The notes below the pieces were generated by a model. The model had not been told where the DNA came from and ran no database searches. It saw only the letters and a program-made list of their open reading frames with translations. Positions 11,501 through 23,024 of a DNA stretch of 64,000 nucleotides are shown piece by piece. This DNA comes from Rhynchonema sp. JSB1_4. Lineage: Eukaryota; Nematoda; Chromadorea; Monhysterida; Xyalidae. Numbering within the stretch: position 1 is the stretch's first letter; each line of letters starts with the position of its first letter. Location: the NCBI GenBank assembly GCA_030248065.1, contig JASAMV010004351.1, positions 173,970-237,969 of the forward strand, read 5' to 3'. A program made the translations under genes and the position numbers.

Positions 11501-12008
11501 GGTTCGCTATTTTTGGGTATTTGTTTCTGAAATTTTAAATTAAAAATTTCTACATATAATCACCTCACCATTGTTGCAGGTTCGCCAGTATCCTACTGCT
11601 GGTTGGCGGTTGTGCCAGCATTTGCGCCATTTTCGCGCGCGATTTTCACTCACAACTTTCATTTCTAATTGTCGCTCCGTTTGTTTGTGGTGGTTTCATT
11701 GCGCTGCACGTCACCCTTCTGGTCGATTTGACTGGGTTACAACACTTGGCCAGTGCGTTTGGATTGCTCACTTCTGTGATGGGTTAGTTTGTGATTTTGT
11801 GGTCGTTTTGTGTCAGTGAATACGAATAAATACTTTCACAGGCTTCGGTCCCATCTGCACCCCACTGATCATCGGTGTGTTACGCGATTACACCGGTGGG
11901 TTCACTTCTGCATACGTCTACTTGGCTGGGTCATTGATAACGGCTGCAGCGCTGTTGCTTCTTGTGGATGGTTTGGAACGAAAATCAGAAAAGGCTGTTG
12001 TGTCTTAG
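8558..12008 (+). CDS. SLC16-like (monocarboxylate transporter family) protein 1
   Basis: Twelve exons: 8558-8624, 8718-8861, 8929-9072, 9141-9242, 9303-9410, 9477-9623, 9693-9981, 10227-10407, 11198-11318, 11378-11501, 11580-11782, 11842-12008. The product is a major-facilitator transporter with about 12 membrane segments. The first segment carries the SLC16 signature as RPIPIDTGYAWAV. The TM5 signature is YFDKRRALANGLMYTGS. A long Ser/Thr-rich cytosolic loop separates the two halves, followed by a basic helix (QDWERVDELRQIRAKRWSW), and TM8 has ETCGRLFAAL. Members move lactate, pyruvate, ketone bodies, aromatic amino acids or thyroid hormone; the substrate cannot be read here. The first intron appears to use a GC donor. 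The 10408-11197 intron holds an old family-I element end near 11100-11163. Confidence 0.88.
8625..8717 (+). other. Probable GC-AG intron
   Basis: After the codons for AVCL the sequence is G|GCAAGT, the usual context of the minor GC donor class. The paralogues at the same codon read G|GTTGGT. The only nearby GT (four bases later) would put the next exon out of frame with all paralogues. The acceptor is tttacacag at 8709-8717. Confidence 0.75.
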
Positions 12009-12616
12009 AAGTTTGTTTAGAATTGAACATTGCACTGTAGCTGTAGTGTTTTTTCTAACTTCTGACGGTTTGACTTTGTTTTGGTTTTCCGGTGATCTTA
12101 GAAGTTGACTTTGAGACATTGCTCATTTATATCCAGTGACCACACCATGACAGTATTATCTTCAGTTTGAATGGTGCCCGTGTATTATCGTTATTTTGCG
12201 CTTCTTACTTTGAAATCTCCACTCCAGTGATTCAGATTGCATAACTTCCTTGTTCAAATCTAGTCCTCCTGGTGGTATAATACAATTTTGTGCAAAATCT
12301 CAAATGAAATAGTTATGCATTTGCTACGTTTGATCATCTCTTCCCCTTTTTTAGTTTAAGTTGCATGTTATCATGTCTTACCGAATATCTCAAGTGTTTG
12401 ATGTGACAACACAACATAAGATTTTTAACTTTACACCAAATGTTGCATAAAATTCTATTTTTTACTTCTGGTGCATATCCTATATGTGGTGTCGTTCTGT
12501 CACACACTTGCCTGTTTGCTTGCGTGTTGTTACCCTTGCTGCTTGTGTGGTGTGATGTGCTTTGTGTCATTTGCTCTTCTAACTTGCTTTCCCTGATCTT
12601 CAAGGTGTGGTCAGTC
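12009..12616. other. Intergenic, transporter 1 to 2
   Basis: Non-coding. No repeat or regulatory site could be supported. It should contain the copy-1 3' UTR and copy-2 promoter. Confidence 0.4.
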
Positions 12617-15600
12617 ATGGTGAAGGTGAAGGAGACCAAATTATACAAGTTCTTCAATCCGGGGCATCGAACCAAGAAACGACCGATACCAATCGACAGG
12701 GGTTATGCGTGGGCCGTGCTATTTGGTTGGTGTTGCGTTCAGAACCCGTTATTTCTTTCGGTTGCTGGTCCCTTAGAATCTAACCTCCGCATGGTACAGT
12801 AATCCGTTCACGTTCAGGCGCAGTATTCAATCAAATAATCTTGTTGTCCTTACTACGATCAATGGGTCTCTTCTATCCGGCACTAGCTGATGTGTACGGC
12901 GGACCTGCATCGCTGAGAATGACGCTCGGGTCTCTAATGCTCGGCTTTGATTTCTTTGGTGGTATGTCTTTTTTTATTTGAAATGACCTCACACGAAGTT
13001 TCGCAACAAATTTGGGTAGTTATTAGTTTCTCGCGTTGCAGCGCCGGTGTTCACAGCACTCGGTGACGTGTACGGTAACCGTGTTGTGGTGATGTTGGGC
13101 GGTGTGATATGTTGTGTGGCATGCGTGTCCGTCGCTTGGTCACCCTCGCTTGAACTCATCGTATTTCTGTGCGGACCGCTGTTGGGTGAGTCACTCAAAC
13201 AATTGTCCATCTTCAAACCATGATTCTCTTCCTAGTTCAGGCATCGGCTCTGGCCTTATAATGGCAAATGCAGCAGTGATCGTGTCACGATATTTCGACC
13301 AGCGCCGTGCATTGGCCAACGGGTTGCTGTATTCGGGCACTGGTGTGTGCGTTTTATTATCTTCAATGACCATATACTGTATTAATTCACTGGTGAATGT
13401 CCACGCAGGCTTCGGTGGCATTTTCGGTCCAGTGATTTTCGATCATTTCATTGAGTTCTTCGGTGTGCCCCAAGTCTTCCTTGTCAGCGGTGGATGGCTA
13501 CTGCAGTGCTGCATTGGTGAGTGTTGACAATTGGTGCTTTGTCATGCTATTCTGAATTGTGCAGCGCGTGTAGTTCTGATTCCACATGTCTACCTGCGTG
13601 CACAAACGGTCGGCGTACTTAGTTATTGTTGGTGCGAATGCACCAGATGACACATGGCCCCCGAAACATCTGCTAATTTTATGCTTCAATATATCAAGAC
13701 TGCTTGCACAAAATTTCGTTGGTGGCAGCACGGTACCCACTGTGCCAATGACTGATGTTTCATTCAGGCGGTGCTCTATACCGTCCTCTCACCTGGTGGG
13801 CGCCCCCACGTCGTCACGTGACCCATAGCAAGTCCGATGACACTGCTGAATCACAGCATCCACCTGACGCAGTGCCATCTAAAGAAAGCCTGTTTAATGG
13901 TTGGTATGGTTTTTTTGCTTGTTTTAATTTTTTGTTGAAGGTTTCATGATTTCAGTGCCCGAAACCACATCCCCTACTGACGATGAGAAGTCGATGCCCA
14001 TGGACAAACCGAGCCTGGTGCCGTCGATCATGCTAAACCAGCGACAACAACGACTAAAATCGGTGGATCCGAGAAGACCGATACTGACGAAAAACAGAAA
14101 ACTGCCTTTTGTTGCCCGATCCGAGACATCCTCGAAATCCGAAAAGACCCAACCGAAATCCGGCTTCGACAGAACACAGTCTGATTCGATCGCAGCGCCG
14201 ACTCAGGCCGGTAATGAGAGTGAAACATTATCAACCGACCAGACAACCCTAATGGACACGGGCAGTTGGGAATGGAGCGATGATTACACACAATACAATA
14301 CAGAGTCGTACACGGCGACTGGCAGCACACATCGATCAAATAAGACACAACGACGGACGGAGAGTAGCGAGGTGTGCAGCTTCACGGCCTCGGAGTCGCG
14401 GTCGGACGAAGAACAAGTGAAGAAACCCGTGCGCCAGACGACTAAAGTCAGGACAACCGCTGTCCCGGTGTTGGTGAAAAGGAAGAAGTCAATTGTAGTC
14501 AGCAGCCCTCCCACTGGTCAGCGGGTGCGCACGAAATCCGATAAAACACTGGACAAGACCCAGCAGGTCTGTTGTTTTTTCTTGGAATTTTTCTATTTGT
14601 TCGTTTTGCTCACATTTTGTCGTTGACCTCCCGAATACCACTCTTTTCTGAACATTCTTTACTCTGCTGCGTCCGAAATGCTGTGGGTGATTAGATTGTG
14701 GCAATGTAAACAGGTGTAGATAGACTTTAACACATCAGTGTGCTCAACTGCTACCGTTCTTGAAACACAGACAAGAATAAATATAAGACATGCACAGGAC
14801 ACCGTTTCGATGTCTGATAAATGCACGCAAGCCACAATGAGTCGTGTAAGTCGAATTGATTCAACGGAATCGAGCGATTTGACACAGGAGTCAATGACAC
14901 GAAGTGTGGATCGGTGGGTTTCTTTTTTCTGCATATGTTTCGGTTTCAAGCACTAGTGTAGCTGGGGGGAGGGGCTCCGTCCTGGTACGGTAGGTAGCTC
15001 GCTGCCCTCCGGCTGAGCAGTAGGTTGCGATTTTGGCTAAGAGTAGTATAAATAGGCAAAAAATTGCGCGCTGCGCGTGAAATTAGCGTTTCAGAGTACA
15101 TTTTCATCAAAATTTAGCCGTAAAAAAATTTTTCCCCACTAGCTCGGCTGGTACAATAGGGAAGGTTGCCGCCCCACATTTTTGGTGGTGCAGTAGGTTG
15201 CCGCCCCGCCTAGGTAGCGACATCGCTGGTTTCTAACGATACGAACGTTCTTCAGGTTCCTATCCTCAGTCGCCCTGTCATTCACGAATCTGCGTTACGC
15301 GCCGGCGGCCATCACTCGTGATTGGGAGCGCGTGGATGAAATTCGCGAGATTCGCGCCAAAAAATGGTCGTGGCGCACGGTGCTGCATCGAATGTGTTAC
15401 GTCAGGAAACGGGAACACGACGGCACCGTGAAAGAGGTGCGTTTACACATTTCTGTTTGGGACTGCAGATCGATGCATTCGCACTATCATTGATTGCCTT
15501 GTATTCACCACACAGGTACCTCTCATCAACTTCAATCTTCTCAAATCCCCATCCTATACGATATACGCGTTCGCATGCACACTGGCAACTTCCAGTTTCT

Positions 15601-16847
15601 TGCTCGGACACATGACACCTGAACATGGAAAAAGTAAAATGTCATGTTTACCTATTTTGTTGAATTTTTTGCAACCTTATCTCTTTTGTTGCCACAGAAC
15701 TGAAGTTCGACTCGACTCAAATTCAATGTCTGATGATTTTACTCGGCGTCTCAGAAACGATCGGCCGTTTGTTCGTCGCGTTCACAGCCGATCGACCGTT
15801 CATCAAGAGAAATCGAATGAGGTTGGTTTGGGGGCATGTTTAAGAGAGGTTCCAAACTTGATAAATCGAATGTACCTGGACTATGAATAGAATACCTTGA
15901 TGTTTTACAATTATTTCCAGTTTTACTTGTGAGTGATATGACAGTAATTCCGACCGGAGTGAAAGTTGTTCCCACGCTGATGAAGAAAACTCTAATACTG
16001 ATACTGTCGAAGCTAGTGACACAATTAAAATGTCGAAATATTCTTGATTCAATAATATTTCGTGACCACGGCGAATTGGATCCGTTCCAGTCCAATCCCG
16101 TCACCAAGCTTGATACCACACCTAGCCCTTGTCTGATGTGAACCACGTTTGTCACATACCCAGATTCGGCAGTTGTCTGTTGTTGATCGGCGCGTGCGTA
16201 TGCGTGTACGCCATTAGCGCCAACACCTTCGCGCTGCAAGTCTCATTCTGCGCCATTGCCCCGGCCGCGTCCGGTGGATTTGTAGCGTTGCACGTCACGT
16301 TGCTGGTCGATCTAATGGGTATTGATGAACTACCGGCTGCATTCGGATTGCTCGTGTGCATCATGGGTTGGTCAGTGGTTGAGTTGCGTAACTGGGTGTT
16401 GCACTGTCAACCTGGGGATTGAATCGGATTTGTCTTGATTGGCTGGTAGACAGATGGGTACCCTTGTTCCGGTTTCCGATCTGTGCAACAAGGTTATTCA
16501 ATAGATTTTCAACTGACCAAAATCACAGAACTGCTACCAAAAATGAAATGTGCACGTGCACCCATCATTTCAAGAGCGATGTGTTGTGACGAAGTCACTG
16601 GAAGTCACCAAGTTCAATGCCGCAATTTATAAATATTCACAATGTTTAACCAGGCATCGGTCCAGTGGCCGGCCCCCTAATTATCGGTGCATTGCATGAC
16701 GTCACTGACTCGTGGTCAACAGCGTACGTGTACATCGCTGGCACACTGTTCATATCTTCGATGATGATACTCGGGGTGGACGTATTAGAACGAAGACGTA
16801 CAAAGGCGAACAATATTGATAAGGGCGGTGAGACAACTGCTTGTTAG
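12617..16847 (+). CDS. SLC16-like (monocarboxylate transporter family) protein 2
   Basis: Thirteen exons: 12617-12725, 12818-12961, 13042-13185, 13241-13342, 13409-13516, 13768-13899, 13956-14566, about 14771-14913, 15256-15436, 15516-15633, 15698-15821, 16164-16366, 16654-16847. The N-terminus KETKLYKFFNPG is shared with copy 3. TM1 has RPIPIDRGYAWAV and TM5 has YFDQRRALANGLLYSGT. The central cytosolic loop is very long (exons 7-8, about 250 residues), rich in Ser, Thr, Asp and Lys, with CSFTASESRSD and KSDKTLDKTQ blocks repeated in copy 3; this suggests phosphorylation, by inference. The gene lies head-to-tail behind copy 1, about 600 bases away. Exons 9 and 12 are almost identical to those of copy 3. 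A MITE occupies the intron before exon 9. Confidence 0.88.
14951..15228 (-). mobile_element. hAT-type MITE family F in a transporter-2 intron
   Basis: The left end is CACTAGTGTAGCTGGGG and the right end inverted is CAGCGATGTCGCTACC. They correspond to the two ends of the family-F element at 33345-34201 in reverse orientation. A GCGCGCTGCGCG palindrome is central (about 15065). The flanks gtttcaag and gtttctaa agree at six of eight positions, a decayed target duplication. It lies wholly within the intron between exons 8 and 9. Confidence 0.7.
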
Positions 16848-17787
16848 CATTGTCGAATGAATGAGTGCATAAATTGGTATCATGACAGATTCGTTGAAAC
16901 GTATTTTATGCTTCGCTCTTGCCAATTGACAAACAGGTACCATTGATTTGTTATTCGCTTCTTGTCGGAGCAATTTGACGAGCTGCTGTAATTATGATAT
17001 TGGTAATTGACTAGTCTATTCTGCTATTCTTTCAAATACTTGTGTTCTTTCAAGTTCTTCTTTTCCTCTCGATTCGATAATTTCACTTTTTTAATCTAAC
17101 GTTTTTGATTGACAGCATTTTTTGTTTGCAAGTTGATTTTTACAAGTTCAGCACTGATATTGGTCGCACAATGACTATATGTATAAGAATTCATCAAAAT
17201 CAATCCTGATTTTCACGTTCAGTCACTCTTAACTACTGTGCTATTTGTGATTCTCACAAAACATTTTCAGCTGAAAATAATCTAGCAGATCAACCACGTT
17301 GCCGCAGGTCTGAAAAATTCTCTTTACTACGTGTTTTGTGTGTGATCGCGCAACGCAACGTCATTACCCCGTCACTAGCCTGCTTTGCGATTCAGGAAAA
17401 AAATTTGACCAATTCTTATAAAGTCATTGTGCGACCAATACACGATTGTTATCCAAACATTCCAGTCCTTCCCTGCCATGTGGTATTCGCCATTGATCTC
17501 TTCCGCGTCCAGTGCATTCCGTCGTTGTGCATTGTCATATGAACCTAGTCCATTTGCAATAATGTGCACACTGAGTTTAATTTTGATATCGAGGTTTTCT
17601 TTGATTTGCTTATGATAAATCGTGAGGTGACTGAGATATCGGCGTTCATTTCTTGGATTTGACTGCACATCTTTCCGGAACTCCTCGCTCTGCGCACTGG
17701 TTGTTTACCTGTCTGCGTTCGTGTCAAGTCGATTCTATTTTGTCATATATTGCGTTCTTATAGAGATTTTCACTGCACACCCAAATC
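16848..17787. other. Intergenic, transporter 2 to 3
   Basis: Non-coding apart from the TA-target MITE at 17160-17438. It should hold the copy-2 3' UTR and copy-3 promoter. Nothing else is recognised. Confidence 0.4.
17160..17438 (+). mobile_element. TA-target MITE (Tc1/mariner-like), copy 1
   Basis: Ends are TTGGTCGCACAATGAC and its exact inverted form GTCATTGTGCGACCAA, flanked on both sides by TA. The terminal repeat continues for about 30 bases with small changes (…ATAAGAATT). It is non-coding and lies between transporter genes 2 and 3. Two relatives are at 57986-58210 and 60005-60262. The TA target and short size suggest a Tc1/mariner-type MITE, by inference. Confidence 0.9.
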
Positions 17788-20690
17788 ATGAAAGAGTCCA
17801 AGTTATACAAGTTCTTCAATCCGGGCTATCGCACCAAGAAACGACCGATACCGATCGATCGAGGATACGCATGGGCAGTGCTGTGCGGTTGGTGATCGTG
17901 TCGGTGATGTCTTAATCACAAAACTTGATGAATTATTGATAAACTAGTTTTCGACAATTTAGGTGCAGTATTCAACCAAATGGTCGTGCTAGCCTTCCTC
18001 CGTTCAATCGGTCTATTCTATATTCCATTGGAACAGAGATACGGTGGAAGTTCCACTCAAATACTGGCACTTGGGTCGATCATCTATGGAGTGGATTTCT
18101 TTCTTGGTTTGTGTGTTGATTTTTGTCAATCCGAAAAAAACACTTGGCCATAATTCCCAAGTGCGTATGTATGTATTTCTAGCGCCCATCTTCACAGCAC
18201 TCGGTGATTTGTACGGTATCCGTGTTGTGGTGATGCTGGGCGGTGTGATATGTTGTGTGGCGTGTGTGTCGGTCGCCTGGTCACCCTCACTGGAACTCAT
18301 CGTTTTCCTTGCCGGACCACTGCTGGGTCGGTTACATATTTCAGGGTCAAAATTACGATTGGCAATATCTTCCTAGCCAATATTGTAGGTGTTGGTGTCG
18401 GCTGCATCATGGCCAACGGTCCAGTGATTGTGTCGCGGTATTTCGACCAGCGACGTGCATTGGCTAATGGATTGGTATATTCGGGCACTGGTTGGTTGGA
18501 ATGTGTCTGATTTGCTAGTTCATGCTGTGTTTAGCACAAGCTGTCTAATTTCTAACTTTATTTGCAACAGGCATCGGCGCAACGCTCGGACCAGCCATTA
18601 TATTCAACTATCTGATCGATATCTACGAAGTGCCTAGTGTATTCCTCGTATGCGGGGCCTGGCTGTTGCAGACATTAGTTGGTTAGACAATTCAGACATA
18701 CCTGGACCCTTTACATGCCTGTACGTATCTATCGCTTGAATTGTGACAATCACGTAACTCAGGTGCTGCACTTTATCGACCGATGACCTGGTGGGCCCCG
18801 CCGCATCGCGACCGTGGCAGTCACAAAGCTGAACCAAAAACTGACGATGATATACCAAAATCGAAGAAAAAAGGCATCGCTCATTGTCAGTCACCCTTTC
18901 GATAGCTCTGTAATAAACATTCAATTTTGGTACATGTGGTAAATTTTCAGGGCCCGCGATGCTGAAAAAGTCAATCAGGACAGAAATGAGTCGATCAAAA
19001 GAACCTGATATTGTGCAACCGCCACCAATACAGAAATACAAACTGAAGGAGATAAATACAAGTAGGACGAATAAATTGACGAAAAGCGTCAAGAATAAGA
19101 AAAGCCTGAAATCGGACAAAGACTCATCAAGCAATGTCATGACTGAACGGACACAGTCGTTGTCACGTCGCGTGAGCCCGTCGCAGACCAGGACCGTCGA
19201 TACAGTGCAACGCAGCAGCAATCGATCCATCGAAACCACGCCCATCAGCAGTGCAACATCATCCTGCCGGACTCTGTATGTGTTTCATGCTCTCCGTTTT
19301 CATGTCTTTTTGGTTACGCTCATGACAATGGCGAGCATCACAAAACGGTGATCGGTCAGGCACAGGTCTTCCCTAATGCTTCTGGCTGGAATATTTCGAT
19401 CTACTCGTGCCACTGATTTCGACGACTAGGCAGACAGATAATGAACAACTTTTACACCAGTCAACACCAAAGCGGTTTCAGCGACTCAGTAAATGTTATT
19501 GATGCACACAGTCACGAAACAAAGGCAAAGCCATACCGACCACCCTGTTAGATGCCAATGTTTGCATCAGTATTTAGAACCACCAACGTCTGGGATGACG
19601 ACCTCACACAAGGCCATTCTGACGATGACAGTCGTAGTCACACAGCGTCGGACCACGACGATCCAGACAATATGAGCTTCACTGCATCGGAGTCCAGAGC
19701 AGACATTGACCACCATCATGACAGTCAAAAGTCATTGCGTCGACGTGCCAAGTTGAGACCAGGGCATAAGCTAGAACATCACCAAATTGTGAAGTCGGAC
19801 AAAACGCAGGTGAAGTGTGCAGCGTGGGATTTTTATCGTGTGAATCAAATTTTAGTCTTCTCTCGTTGTGGTGCCTCTCTGTTATAATATTTTGAATGGT
19901 ATTTTAGTCCCAAAACTGTCGTATATATAGTGGGTTGGATACGCAGGGTGTTCGTGTATACGTAAGTGGGGCAACGGTGCGATAGTCGACATCGAACGAC
20001 TCAGGCATCTTGGGCAGCGTTGCCCTGACCCCACTGATGTTGGTTCGGACATCCGTGACCGAAAATGACGGTTTCCAGGCATCGTGCCACAACAAAGGGG
20101 AATATAGTTCACAAACCGGTGGACCGCTGACCGGTAATTTTGACTACGTTAGCTCCAGCACAGTCAGCATAGCTACCGTAACCTACATCGTAATCCATTT
20201 CCGATAGCGGTCTCCGTCCGCGGCTCCTGCTTGCAGATCATTCCATGTGGCAATCTACCGTAACCTACCGTAGTCAACAGTACCGGTCAGCGGTCCAACC
20301 GGTCTGTGAATTACGGCCCCCTACAAGGAGTGTAGACTGTACCCAAGAAGTGCCCAACTACAGGAGACCGAAGGCATAACGACGGCCACCGATCGATCAA
20401 TACGTTCTGGCGAGCACAACGCGTTGTATCGCGATCCGAGCTTCTTCTCACAGCGTACTCCATCCACAAGTTCAAGTGATCTGACACAAGAGTCGGTCAC
20501 AAGAAGTGTGGACAGGTGCGGCTAGATGGGAATTAACCGGTAACAAACATGGTGATCAGTGCGATTTTCGTTGGTCGCGTGATCTTTTGAGTAACGGCTC
20601 GAGTATGTAGATCGTGAAGTTAAGAGCACATATGACCTACGCAGGACCGGACCATGCTTGACCGTACTAGCCCGATCATCGTGTTTATGT

Positions 20691-20727
<37 letters not shown>

Positions 20728-22212
20728 GTTCTTTTCCGTTTTCGAAGTGGTTCATAAATTTTCACCATTATACAGATTTCTATCCTCCGTTAATCTGTCA
20801 TTCACGAATCTGCGTTACGCGCCGGCAGCCGTCACTCGTGATTGGGAGCGCGTGGATGAAATTCGTGAGATTCGCGCCAAAAAATGGTCGTGGCGCACGG
20901 TGCTGCATCGAATGTGTTACGTCAGGAAACGGGAACACGACGGCACCGTGAAAGAGGTGCGTGGATCATTACGGCGTAAGCCATTGAGGAACTAGCAAAC
21001 CAAATGTTTTTAAAAATTGCAGGTTCCTCTAATCAACTTCGGTCTGCTCAAGAGTCCGTCGTACGTGCTGTTTGCGCTCGGCTGTATGCTGGCAACGTCC
21101 AGTTTCCTGTTCTATCAAATCGTGCCGCCGTTCGCTGAACAGGGTTCGCAGGCTCTTTGTTGTGTGTTTGAATCGTAAAAAAGCAAAATTCGAATGACCG
21201 ATAAACTCGCCAAACGTTGTTGCAGAATTGGAGCTGGATTCCGAGTACGAAATGTACCTGTTGTTGTGTTTGGGTTCGTGCGAAACGATCGGTCGTTTGT
21301 TGGTGGCGTTCACAGCAGACCAACCGTTCATCAGGCGGAATCGAATGAGGTCAGTAAGGCTGCTGTCATTTTTTGCAGCCTAGTGCATTCGCGCTGACGA
21401 TGTTCTGACGCACCACTAGGCTCAGAGTGCTACTGGCCTGCTCACTTCTCCGTTCAACCGATGCATCACCAGTTGACTGTTCTATGACAGCCGTTCAAAT
21501 GCACCTGTGTCACCATATTTCAGACTTGGCGTGGTGCTACAACTGTTCAGTGCGTGCGCGTGTGTGTACGCGTACTTTGCGAGAACCTTCTACCTGCATC
21601 TTCCGTTTCTTATCCTGGCGCCGGCGACCACCGGTGGATTTGTAGCATTGCACGTCACGTTGCTCGTCGATCTAATGGGTATTGATGAACTACCGGCTGC
21701 ATTCGGATTGCTCGTGTGCATCATGGGTTGGTCACTAATGATTGGGTCATGTAACGGTTTTGGCGTTGCGGTTTGTCCCAATCCAGTTCCCAAGTTGATG
21801 ATAAAAATTCGGGAATTTGCGTCATCAAAACGATACCTTGTTTTCACCATAAATTTTCAAACTTTTCGCACAAAGGTCGAAATTCAAACATTTGTCGGCA
21901 GCCACACCGCATGTACGCATGGAGAATTGTCCATCCACCATCTCCCATAACATAGACTGCCTGATCACAAATCTACAAGCAATTACGTTATCCATTTTTT
22001 CAACGACAGGTCTTGGCCCGACCTGCGGTCCACTAATTACCGGTGTTCTCGAGGACTGGACGGGCACGTGGTCAATTTCGTACATCTACATTGCCGGCTC
22101 ACTGTTTGGCTCGTCAATATTGTTGCTTGTCGTTGATATACTTGAGCGGAGACGAAAGAAACGGGAGAATAAGGACGTTCCTGATAACAATTATGATAAC
22201 ATGAGCCGATAA
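17788..22212 (+). CDS. SLC16-like (monocarboxylate transporter family) protein 3
   Basis: Fourteen exons: 17788-17887, 17963-18106, 18183-18326, 18389-18490, 18571-18681, 18763-18885, 18951-19275, about 19571-19809, 20364-20515, 20776-20956, 21023-21143, 21226-21349, 21524-21726, 22010-22212. The start follows the same N-terminal pattern as copy 2 (KESKLYKFFNPG). TM1 carries RPIPIDRGYAWAV and TM5 YFDQRRALANGLVYSGT. The cytosolic loop is long, Lys/Ser/Asp-rich and contains MSFTASESRAD. TM8 has SCETIGRLLVAFTAD. It is closest to copy 2, including two nearly identical exons. The boundaries of exons 6-8 are less certain. An inverted-repeat MITE is in the intron before exon 9 and a (TG)n tract in the intron before exon 10. 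Substrate unknown. Confidence 0.86.
20108..20310 (+). mobile_element. Inverted-repeat MITE in a transporter-3 intron
   Basis: Left end TTCACAAACCGGT then GGACCGCTGACCGGTA; right end, inverted, TTCACAGACCGGTT then GGACCGCTGACCGGTA. That is an approximately 30-base inverted repeat with one substitution and one extra base. No target duplication is clear. The ends share the form of no other family in the window. Non-coding. Confidence 0.75.
20695..20727 (+). repeat. (TG)n microsatellite
   Basis: An uninterrupted alternating TG tract of about 30 bases in the transporter-3 intron before exon 10. Such tracts can adopt Z-form DNA and are commonly length-variable. Confidence 0.9.
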
Positions 22213-23024
22213 CTATGTATAAATTCAGACAAAATCTTGTTAGAATTGTCTGTGTGTCTGTTCATTTTGCATATCGGTTTTTATGGTGCGCTGTGTGACG
22301 TTTGAGCGAATTCTCACACTTCATTCAATTGCTGATTACATGTAGTTCTGTTAATGATTTACATATGTGTGCTTTTGGTTTTCACTGCCGTATTTATATT
22401 TCTGTTGCCTTTTTTCGTTAGCATTTTACGGTTTCAGTTCAGGACCATGAAGTCTGTGATTTGTAATCATCTGCTGCTCACCACCAGGTCTTGTCCTTCT
22501 TGCGCAACTTCGTTGCAATGCCAAAGCTGTGTCATGTTGTTCTAGTCCTGACGTTTGAGAAAACAAGCCCCACAATCCTCGATCAAAGCCTAAAGTATTT
22601 CATATTTTCATGCCAGGTGGAAAAGTTAATACTGATCAGCTTGTCGCACATGACTATGGAGATTTATAAGTCAAGGTGGCCTGTTCAGGCTGCACGCTCA
22701 GCCACTGTTAACCTGTTTGATGTGGACAATGACTATGGAGATATCTCCCAAGCAGCTTCGTACCATTCAATGCGTTTCATGAAACTGTTCTTCACCCAAG
22801 CAGGTTCGTTCTGTTATCTATCGGCGTGCAATACGTACTACTTTTTTCAAATGCCTTTTTATATCTAGTGTGAATAAACAAAAACTGGTTTTTGAAGTGC
22901 AGCTTCTTGTACGTTAACCATTTGATGCGCAATCTAACACGGCAGTGATATTGCCGATTACTTGTTTAGAAAGTGAAAATGCAGCTTTGCTAGCGCTCAC
23001 AGGACAACCGAAGTCGTCAGAGTT
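22213..23024. other. Intergenic, transporter 3 to 4, with a possible upstream exon
   Basis: An open frame at about 22655-22803 ends in an Asp-rich stretch and MKLFFTQA, directly before a plausible donor (gcag|gttcgt). It vaguely recalls the LYKFFNPG leader of copies 2 and 3, but I could not join it in frame to the copy-4 start. Otherwise non-coding. Confidence 0.3.
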